Origin: an uncultured Deferribacteraceae bacterium
GTDB taxonomy: Bacteria; Chrysiogenota; Deferribacteres; Deferribacterales; Mucispirillaceae
Assembly: GCA_947039055.1 (NCBI GenBank)
Contig: CAMQYB010000159.1
Location: forward strand, 1-5,138
Length of the DNA: 5,138 nucleotides
Direction of reading: 5' to 3'
Shown: positions 1-4,617 of the stretch, piece by piece
Position numbering within the stretch: position 1 is the first letter of the stretch
How the letters are laid out: each line of letters starts with the position of its first letter
Notes under the pieces: model-generated
Seen by the model: only the letters and a program-made list of their open reading frames with translations
Databases searched by the model: none
Told to the model about the DNA's origin: nothing
Made by a program: the position numbers and the translations under genes

Positions 1-43
1 AAATTTAGTATAATCAATTTTTAAAATTGATATCGTAAATAAT

Positions 44-78
44 AAGTAGAGGACATTTGTTTGTTCTCTACTTTTTTT
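44..78 (+). terminator. Intrinsic terminator of an upstream gene outside the window (AAGTAGAG family)
   Basis: Left arm 44-53 (AAGTAGAGGA) pairs with right arm 64-73 (TTCTCTACTT), one G-U included, around a ten-base loop, and is followed by an unbroken T run at 72-78. The same arms recur after the genes ending at 1407 and 2427, where they follow a Sel1-type stop codon. By analogy this copy ends a gene that stops just before or at the window edge, probably another paralogue. The coding end of that gene is not recognisable in bases 1-43. Confidence 0.8.
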
Positions 79-100
79 ATACCTATATCTATATCCATAA

Positions 101-170
101 ACTTAAACTATAAACTATAAACCCAAACTATAAACTATAAACCTAAACTAGAAACTAGAAACCTAAACAA
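101..170. repeat. 20-nt tandem repeat, 3.5 copies
   Basis: Units start at 101, 121, 141 and 161 (last one half length). The consensus is close to ACCTAAACTATAAACTATAA, and within each unit there is a 7-nt sub-repeat AAACTAT (AAACTAG in the third unit). Units differ by one to three bases. It lies in the non-coding gap between the terminator at 44-78 and the promoter of the gene at 287. No ORF crosses it. It may be a replication-slippage array or a binding-site array upstream of the promoter; the sequence does not decide. Confidence 0.85.
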
Positions 171-178
171 CTTTCCTA

Positions 179-191
179 TTCTCTACTTTTT
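179..191 (+). repeat. Orphan copy of terminator right arm / -35 module
   Basis: TTCTCTACTTTTT at 179-191 matches the right arm and T run of the terminator at 44-78 but has no left arm of its own nearby. A weaker relative (TTCTCAATTT) lies at 227-236. Both follow a similar CTAAACAACTTT lead-in (163-174 and 211-222), so the block looks duplicated. A -10-like AATAAT at 202-207 lies 17 nt after TTCTCT, so this copy could be a second, weaker promoter for the gene at 287. Confidence 0.4.
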
Positions 192-226
192 CATACCAAT
201 AAATAATAATCTAAACAACTTTTTTG

Positions 227-254
227 TTCTCAATTTATTTTATTCTGTTATTAT
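227..254 (+). promoter_or_regulatory. Promoter of the 287/862 unit: TTCTCA plus extended -10 TGTTATTAT
   Basis: An extended -10 (TGTTATTAT, 246-254) lies 16 nt after a TTCTCA element (227-232), with T-rich DNA between, as is typical of Campylobacterota sigma-70 promoters, which rarely have a consensus -35. The equivalent TGYTAYTAT occurs at 1474-1482 and 2540-2548, each ending 33-34 nt before its start codon. This constant spacing across paralogues is the main support. Transcription would start near 261. An alternative TATATA at 267-272 sits too close to the Shine-Dalgarno site to be preferred. Confidence 0.55.
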
Positions 255-286
255 ATTTATAACTACTATATAAGGGGATAAAAATT

Positions 287-832
287 ATGAAGTTACTGTA
301 TACTATGTTTCTGGTTGTTACGGCAATCGTTTTTAATTCATCTACTCTCTTTGCTGAAACAGATAAAAAAGCTGAAACTAAAGAGGTTGATCCACATGAA
401 GAGTTTCGTGTTAAATGTGATGATAAAAAAGATATGAATGCGTGTGTCGATCTAGCTATCGCTTATATGATGGGTGATGAAGATTATCCTAACGCACTTA
501 AATATTTTAAGAAAGCTTGTGATGGTAAAAGTATGATCGGTTGTGGTATTCAAGGACATATGTATCAAGAAGGATTAGGCGTTAAACAAGATTATAAAAA
601 AGCTGTAAAATTATTTAAACAAAGTTGCGACGGTGGAGAGATAGCTGGTTGTGGCGCACTTGCTGATATGTATGCAAAAGGAAACGGCGTAAAACAAAGT
701 AACGACAAAGCACTTGAACTATATAAAAAAGCTTGCGACGGAAAAGTTGAAAGAGGTTGTAGAAGTTTTAAAGAATTATACGATAAAGAATGCTCTACTA
801 AACCTAAAAAATTCTGTTCAAAATATAAGTAA
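287..832 (+). CDS. Secreted cysteine-rich Sel1-repeat (Hcp-like) protein, single module
   Basis: 181 residues. Residues 1-23 form a signal peptide (MKLL, hydrophobic core, NSSTLFA, likely cleavage before Glu24), so the protein is exported. The mature part has four Sel1-like helical hairpins, with cysteine pairs C44/C53, C78/C86, C114/C122 and C150/C158. The first pair is spaced C-x8-C and the others C-x7-C, with a 36-residue period over the last three. A C-terminal cap pair C169/C177 is followed by SKYK. In Helicobacter Hcp proteins such pairs form disulfides that staple each repeat; HcpA and HcpB have been reported to bind or weakly hydrolyse beta-lactams, but no such activity can be inferred here. 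A strong AAGGGGA Shine-Dalgarno site (272-278), eight bases before ATG, supports the start. It lies 29 nt before the next paralogue and probably shares its transcript. The partner or ligand is unknown. Confidence 0.9.
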   Translation: MKLLYTMFLVVTAIVFNSSTLFAETDKKAETKEVDPHEEFRVKCDDKKDMNACVDLAIAYMMGDEDYPNALKYFKKACDGKSMIGCGIQGHMYQEGLGVKQDYKKAVKLFKQSCDGGEIAGCGALADMYAKGNGVKQSNDKALELYKKACDGKVERGCRSFKELYDKECSTKPKKFCSKYK

Positions 833-861
833 ATTTTTTAACACTTTTAGAGGATAAAATT

Positions 862-1407
862 ATGAAACCATTGTACGCTGTGTTGGCAATCATCGCTATT
901 GGAATTGTGACAATTTTAACAACAATGCCTGCTAAAACAAATGAAACAAATGAAACAGCAGAGATGAAAGAATTATTAATTAAATGTAATGATGCAAATG
1001 ATATGAAAGCTTGTGTTGATTTAGCAAAATTATATATGGTTGAAAAGGAGTATCATAACACTCTCAAATATGCCGAGAAAGCTTGCAGTAACGGAAATCT
1101 GCGTGGATGTGGAGTTAAAGGGTTTTTATACCAAACTGGGAGTGGCGTTAAAAAAGATATTAATAAAACTGTAAAAATTTATAACGAAATTTGTGACGCT
1201 AACGAAGCTGGTGGGTGTGGAGCACTTGCTGATCTATATAGAGCTGGAAAAGGTGTCGAACAAAACTACGATAAAGCATTAAATCTATATCAAAAAGCTT
1301 GCGATGGAAAAATGGAACTAGGTTGTAAAAGATTTACTCAATTATATAAACAAGAGTGTTCGGATAACTTTACTAAACCTCAAGAATTCTGCTCAAAATA
1401 TAAGTAA
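862..1407 (+). CDS. Secreted or membrane-anchored cysteine-rich Sel1-repeat (Hcp-like) protein, single module
   Basis: 181 residues, paralogue of the preceding gene with the same cysteine layout: C42/C51 (x8), C75/C83, C111/C119, C147/C155 (x7, 36-residue period) and cap C166/C177 with ten residues between. The N-terminus is the most divergent of the cluster. It has a hydrophobic stretch at residues 5-21 and then MPAKTNETNET, so it may be cleaved after Ala24 or remain as a signal anchor. The short NET-NET repeat is absent from its relatives. AGAGGA (849-854), seven bases before ATG, is the ribosome site. No promoter motif is seen in the 29-nt gap, so it is likely co-transcribed with the gene at 287. 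The unit ends at the hairpin at 1433-1468. Function is inferred only from family: a periplasmic or surface protein-interaction scaffold. Confidence 0.88.
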   Translation: MKPLYAVLAIIAIGIVTILTTMPAKTNETNETAEMKELLIKCNDANDMKACVDLAKLYMVEKEYHNTLKYAEKACSNGNLRGCGVKGFLYQTGSGVKKDINKTVKIYNEICDANEAGGCGALADLYRAGKGVEQNYDKALNLYQKACDGKMELGCKRFTQLYKQECSDNFTKPQEFCSKYK

Positions 1408-1432
1408 ATTTTAAGTCTGTATTATTGATAAT

Positions 1433-1468
1433 AAGTAGAGGGTAATTTTTTTATTCTCTACTTTTTTT
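1433..1468 (+). terminator. Intrinsic terminator after the 287/862 unit
   Basis: Left arm 1433-1445 pairs with right arm 1451-1463 (core AAGTAGAG/CTCTACTT, two G-U pairs above it), giving a 13-bp stem with a five-T loop and a T run at 1462-1468. It begins 25 nt after the stop at 1407. The right arm and T run also form the -35 and spacer region of the next promoter, so terminator and promoter overlap. Confidence 0.88.
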
Positions 1469-1482
1469 ATATGTGCTACTAT
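1454..1482 (+). promoter_or_regulatory. Promoter of the 1516 gene: TTCTCT plus extended -10 TGCTACTAT
   Basis: The extended -10 TGCTACTAT is at 1474-1482. TTCTCT at 1454-1459 lies 17 nt before TACTAT, and the spacer is a T tract. The region 1462-1518 aligns closely with 2526-2583 upstream of the next paralogue, including TTTTTTTATAT, TACTAT, TAATGAAG and the start codon. The predicted transcription start near 1489 leaves a leader of about 27 nt. GATAAT at 1485-1490 is an alternative -10. Confidence 0.55.
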
Positions 1483-1515
1483 CAGATAATTATTGTTTAA
1501 TGAAGAGGTAAAATT

Positions 1516-2427
1516 ATGAAGTTATTGTATGTTATGTTTCTTGTTCTTGCTACGGTTGGGACTAATTCATCTATAGCGTTTGCTGAGACGAATGAGAAAT
1601 TACACAACCAATGTGATGAGAAAAAAGATGTAAACGCATGTTTAAATGTGGCTCAAACATATATCTCTATAGGTGATTATAAAAATGCACTTAACTATTT
1701 TGAAAAAGCTTGTGATGGTGGAAATATGCTTGGGTGTGGTGCTCTTGGCGATATGTATCAACGAGCATTAGGTGTTAAAAAAAATTATAAAAAAGCTGTG
1801 AAATTTTACACTCAAAGTTGTGACGGTGCCGAAATGGCTGGATGCGGTGCTCTTGGTGATATGTATATGAAAGGACTCGGAACTGAACTAAGTTACGCTA
1901 AAGCAATGGAGTTATACAACAAAGCTTGCGACGGTGGAAAAGAGATGGCGTGTGATAGACTTAATGATACATTTATTGGATCGTTTGAGGATTTAAGCAT
2001 TAGATGTAATGACGCAAAAGAGATCCCTGCTTGTACTCAATTAGCTTCTAAATATGGTGAAGGAAAAGATTATGCTAACGCATTTAAATATACTAAAAAA
2101 GGTTGCGATGGCGGGGTTATGCTTGATTGTGCCTCAGAAGGATATCTATATCAAGAAGGTATAGGTGTGAAAAAAAATCTTAAAAAAGCCTTGAAATTAT
2201 ATAATAAAAGTTGCAACGGGAACGAAATTGATGTCTGTCTAGTTCTTGGAGAACTATATGAAAGGGGAGATCCTTTTGATCAAAACTACCCTAAAGCATT
2301 AGAACTATATGCGAAAGTTTGTAATGATGGAAAAGAAGCTGGATGTGATAATTTTATAAATTTGTACGAACAAGAATGTCCAGCTGATGCTACTGCTCCT
2401 AAAAAATTCTGCTCAAAATATAAATAA
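1516..2427 (+). CDS. Secreted cysteine-rich Sel1-repeat (Hcp-like) protein, two tandem modules
   Basis: 303 residues. The signal peptide is residues 1-23 (NSSIAFA, cleavage before Glu24, a good A-x-A site). Two copies of the four-repeat module follow. Module 1 has C33/C42, C66/C74, C102/C110 and C138/C146; module 2 has C164/C173, C197/C205, C233/C241 and C269/C277. Equivalent cysteines are exactly 131 residues apart, and each module restarts with the atypical C-x8-C pair. One cap (C288/C299, SKYK) ends the protein. This is a fusion of two single-module genes like those upstream that kept only one signal peptide and one cap. All 18 cysteines are in the exported part and all can pair. AAGAGG (1503-1508) seven bases before ATG sets the start. 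It has its own promoter and terminator, so it is probably monocistronic. Ligand and role are unknown. Confidence 0.9.
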   Translation: MKLLYVMFLVLATVGTNSSIAFAETNEKLHNQCDEKKDVNACLNVAQTYISIGDYKNALNYFEKACDGGNMLGCGALGDMYQRALGVKKNYKKAVKFYTQSCDGAEMAGCGALGDMYMKGLGTELSYAKAMELYNKACDGGKEMACDRLNDTFIGSFEDLSIRCNDAKEIPACTQLASKYGEGKDYANAFKYTKKGCDGGVMLDCASEGYLYQEGIGVKKNLKKALKLYNKSCNGNEIDVCLVLGELYERGDPFDQNYPKALELYAKVCNDGKEAGCDNFINLYEQECPADATAPKKFCSKYK

Positions 2428-2453
2428 TTTAAAATCAATATTATTATAAATTA

Positions 2454-2489
2454 AAGTAGAGGGTTTACGAAAATCTCTCTACTTTTTTT
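2454..2489 (+). terminator. Intrinsic terminator after the 1516 gene
   Basis: Left arm 2454-2463 (AAGTAGAGGG) pairs with 2475-2484 (CTCTCTACTT), one G-U included. The loop can extend the stem by TTT/AAA with a one-base bulge. A T run follows at 2483-2489. It begins 26 nt after the stop at 2427. The core arms are identical to those of the hairpins at 44 and 1433, while the loop sequences differ. Confidence 0.88.
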
Positions 2490-2519
2490 ATATCTATAAA
2501 TATCAACAACAACTTTCTA

Positions 2520-2548
2520 TTCTCAACTTTTTTTATATATGTTACTAT
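2520..2548 (+). promoter_or_regulatory. Promoter of the 2581/3545 unit: TTCTCA plus extended -10 TGTTACTAT
   Basis: The extended -10 TGTTACTAT at 2540-2548 lies 17 nt after TTCTCA (2520-2525), with a T-rich spacer. The -10 ends 33 nt before the ATG at 2581, the same as for the gene at 287 and within one base of the gene at 1516. Unlike the 1516 promoter, this one is separate from the preceding terminator hairpin and uses a second, diverged copy of the TTCTC-ACTTTTT element. Confidence 0.55.
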
Positions 2549-2580
2549 TAAATAATTGTTAGTTAATGAAGGAGAAGATT

Positions 2581-3492
2581 ATGAAGTTCTTATATACTCT
2601 GTTTATCACTGTTGTTATGGTTTTAGTGGTTAATTCATCAGTCGTCGTGGCTCAAACAAATGAAGAATTAATTATTCAGTGTGAAGATAAAAAAGATATC
2701 GGTGCGTGTATGGAATTAAGTAATTACTACGGTAATGCAAAAGATTATACGACTGCTTATAAATATATCAATAAAGCTTGTAACGGTGGAGAGATGACTG
2801 GATGTCTTATTCAAGGCTCTTTATATCTGCAAGGAATGGGTGTTAAGAAAGACCCTAAAAAGGCTGTGAAATATTACGACAAAGCTTGCAATAATGGAGA
2901 GATGGTTGGCTGTGGTATGATAGGAGCTATCTATGAAGAAGGTATCGAAGTTGAGATCAACTTTAAAAAAGCATTAAAGTATTATCAATTAGCTTGTGTT
3001 GGTGGAGAACCACTTGGGTGCAGTAGTTACGAAGAGTTATATGACAACATCGAAACACCTGTCAAATGTGAGGAGTATAAAGATATGGATGCATGCGTCA
3101 CAGCTGGAGAAGAATACGCTGAAAATGATGATTTTAAAAACTCACTCAAATATCTTAAAAAAGCTTGTGACGGCGATGAAATGCTCGGTTGTGGAATGCA
3201 AGGATATTTATATTATGAGGGAATGGGCGTTAAACAAGATTATAAAAAAGCTCTCAAATTATATAATAAAAGTTGCAACGGTGGAACAGTCGAAATTTGT
3301 GGCTTGATCGGTAAAATGTATGAAGACGGAGTTGGAGTTGATATCAACTTTACAAAAGCATTAGAGTTATATACTAAATCTTGCGACGGTGGAAATGATG
3401 ATGGTTGTGACAGTTTCAAAACTTTATACGAAAAAGAATGTTCAACTGGTTCAACAGATATAAAACCGTTCTGTGAAAAATATAAAAAATAA
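2581..3492 (+). CDS. Secreted cysteine-rich Sel1-repeat (Hcp-like) protein, two tandem modules
   Basis: 303 residues from ATG 2581. An in-frame ATG at 2566 exists, but it overlaps the AAGGAG ribosome site (2569-2574, six bases before 2581). It would also add MKEKI ahead of the MK(F/L)LY signal peptide start seen in the paralogues at 287 and 1516, so 2581 is preferred. The signal peptide is residues 1-24 (NSSVVVA, cleavage before Gln25). Module 1 cysteines are 34/43, 67/75, 103/111 and 139/147; module 2 cysteines are 163/172, 196/204, 232/240 and 268/276, offset by exactly 129 residues. The linker is two residues shorter than in the gene at 1516. The cap pair is C287/C298, with the ending EKYKK in place of SKYK. 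No AAGTAGAG hairpin follows, and the next gene starts 52 nt later, so the two are probably co-transcribed. The role is that of the family: an exported disulfide-stapled repeat scaffold, partner unknown. Confidence 0.9.
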   Translation: MKFLYTLFITVVMVLVVNSSVVVAQTNEELIIQCEDKKDIGACMELSNYYGNAKDYTTAYKYINKACNGGEMTGCLIQGSLYLQGMGVKKDPKKAVKYYDKACNNGEMVGCGMIGAIYEEGIEVEINFKKALKYYQLACVGGEPLGCSSYEELYDNIETPVKCEEYKDMDACVTAGEEYAENDDFKNSLKYLKKACDGDEMLGCGMQGYLYYEGMGVKQDYKKALKLYNKSCNGGTVEICGLIGKMYEDGVGVDINFTKALELYTKSCDGGNDDGCDSFKTLYEKECSTGSTDIKPFCEKYKK

Positions 3493-3544
3493 TTTTTAAA
3501 ATTAATATTAATAATAGATGCGATAAATACTGGGGATAAAAATT

Positions 3545-3880
3545 ATGAAATTTATTACGACTGTTGTTTTTTCACTTATTGTTACAACCTTTATATTTAC
3601 AACATTTATGTTTACAACATCGTCACTACTATTTGCAGATGACTCAATATCATTTGAAATCCATACTAACGATCGTGATAAAAACGATATTCAAAGCAGT
3701 AACGATATTGGAATTATGCAAAAGAATGGTAAAAGTGTCATAGTGAGTTACGATAACGCATTAGGTTTATATAAAAAATCGTGTGAAGATGGAGATAGTT
3801 TAGACTGTATACAATTTGCTAGATTATATCAGCAAGTGTGTACAAGTAACCCTAAAAAATTCTGCTCTAAATATGAGTAA
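3545..3880 (+). CDS. Shortened, degenerate member of the secreted Sel1/Hcp-like family
   Basis: 111 residues. The signal peptide is residues 1-31 (SSLLFA, cleavage before Asp32), with an unusual core TTFIF-TTFMF-TT encoded by a 15-nt tandem repeat. Residues 43-55 align with the first repeat of the gene at 287 (both contain D-(M/I)-x-x-x-x-D-(L/I)), but the two cysteines are replaced by Asp43 and Ser52. From residue 52 on it aligns without gaps with residues 122-181 of that protein: M58, G62, V65, D70, ALxLYKK, C80/C88, and cap C99/C107 with PKKFCSKYE. It therefore equals the 181-residue form lacking 69 residues between equivalent repeat positions. The TGGGGATAAAAATT leader matches that of the gene at 287. 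The frame, ribosome site and signal peptide are intact, so it may be expressed; a decaying remnant is the alternative. It is probably read from the promoter at 2520. Confidence 0.75.
   Translation: MKFITTVVFSLIVTTFIFTTFMFTTSSLLFADDSISFEIHTNDRDKNDIQSSNDIGIMQKNGKSVIVSYDNALGLYKKSCEDGDSLDCIQFARLYQQVCTSNPKKFCSKYE
3584..3622 (+). repeat. 15-nt in-frame tandem repeat in the signal peptide core
   Basis: ACAACCTTTATATTT (3584-3598) is followed by ACAACATTTATGTTT (3599-3613) and a partial ACAACATCG (3614-3622). Each unit adds five residues, roughly T-T-F-(I/M)-F in the reading frame, to the hydrophobic core. This makes the signal peptide about eight residues longer than those of the paralogues. Slippage here would change signal length without breaking the frame. 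Confidence 0.8.
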
Positions 3881-3961
3881 GATTTAAAAACTTATAATAT
3901 AGTTGAACTCATTAGAGAGTGCTAAATTTATGATTTTAAATAATTATAAATTTATACAAGT

Positions 3962-3989
3962 AAAGCGTAAGACAACCTTACGCTTTTTT
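3962..3989 (+). terminator. Intrinsic terminator in the convergent gap
   Basis: A perfect 10-bp stem (AAAGCGTAAG 3962-3971 with CTTACGCTTT 3977-3986) has a five-base loop and a T run at 3984-3989 on the plus strand. It ends the 2581/3545 unit, 82 nt past the last stop. On the minus strand the same stem is followed by TTTACTTG, a poor U tract, so it may be only a weak stop for the convergent cassette. It is unlike the AAGTAGAG hairpins used by the other units. Confidence 0.85.
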
Positions 3990-3990
3990 A

Positions 3991-4617
3991 TTATTTATTT
4001 ATTACAATAGTATTTTGTTCTGATATTTTTAGGCAAAAATCAATTAACTCTTCCATATTTGTATCGTTACATTTTTTAAGCCCATTTCTAAATTTATTAA
4101 GCTGAACTGTGTCTTTATCAGTGCTATTACTTGGAAATATTTTTATATATTCTTTTTTCCGCTTATCCCCTTTTTTTTGAAATTCAATTCCAGCTTTTAC
4201 ACATACATCTTCTAAATTCGGACTATTATAAATAGGAACAATATATTTATAAAACCAATATTTTTTAAACATACTCCCACTAATATAGTTTTGTTTTTGA
4301 TCATTGCTGCATGTATCTGTATCCATAACTATAAATAGTTTAAAGTCATTAGGTAGTATTTTTTTGCTATTTTCATCTACTATAGCATCCTCAAATGCAT
4401 TCTTGAATTTATCAAATGTTCTAAATTTTGTATTACTTAAATAGTTACCTAAACTCTTGCCAATTTCAATTGACTTCGCTCCATTTTTATCACTTTCAAC
4501 ATGGATACGTATTCTCAAGTTAGATTTTATAAAATCACAAATAATTTTCTCTGACTTTCCATGAACTATCATAATAGCTTTTAAATTGTTTAGAGGTGGT
4601 GTATATTTTTCTTTCAT
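3991..4617 (-). CDS. TOPRIM-like RloB/AbiLii-type protein, putative defence effector
   Basis: 208 residues, apparently complete. A first strand ends in IMIVHGKSE (residues 15-23), the position of TOPRIM motif 1. The strand FKLFIVMDTD (92-101) gives the acidic DxD motif (D99, D101). Further on, PIYNSPNLED (127-136) resembles the N-x-x-x-E motif after the DxD in RloB-like and AbiLii proteins. The length is close to that of RloB-like proteins, which are partners of AAA ATPases and are regarded as nucleases by their fold. It starts inside the stop codon of the ATPase gene (ATGA, 4614-4617) with AAGAGGG just upstream, so translation is coupled. The usual first Glu of VEG is His19 here, so nuclease activity should not be assumed. 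AriB of PARIS (DUF4435) is a related but larger possibility. The assignment comes from motifs recalled, not from a search. Confidence 0.6.
   Translation of the reverse strand: MKEKYTPPLNNLKAIMIVHGKSEKIICDFIKSNLRIRIHVESDKNGAKSIEIGKSLGNYLSNTKFRTFDKFKNAFEDAIVDENSKKILPNDFKLFIVMDTDTCSNDQKQNYISGSMFKKYWFYKYIVPIYNSPNLEDVCVKAGIEFQKKGDKRKKEYIKIFPSNSTDKDTVQLNKFRNGLKKCNDTNMEELIDFCLKISEQNTIVINK

Noticed and set aside
13..31. Palindrome ATCAATTTT-T-AAAATTGAT as a terminator or operator
   Set aside because: Almost all A/T, practically no loop and no following T run; chance palindromes are common at this composition.
101..170. CRISPR array
   Set aside because: Units are contiguous 20-nt tandem copies without spacers.
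1500..1511. Tiny leader ORF (ATG AAG AGG TAA) before the gene at 1516
   Set aside because: It consists of the Shine-Dalgarno site itself; four codons with no ribosome site of its own.
2566..2580. Earlier in-frame ATG for the fourth Sel1 gene
   Set aside because: It overlaps the AAGGAG ribosome site serving ATG 2581 and adds residues not seen in the paralogue signal peptides; promoter spacing also fits 2581.
2996..3307. 103-codon plus-strand open frame inside the gene at 2581
   Set aside because: It is a shifted-frame shadow of a strongly conserved Sel1-repeat coding region, with no ribosome site and no recognisable domain.
3923..3954. Inverted repeat TAAATTTAT/ATAAATTTA in the convergent gap
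   Set aside because: Stem contains no G-C pair, so it is not credible as a terminator next to the much stronger hairpin at 3962-3986.
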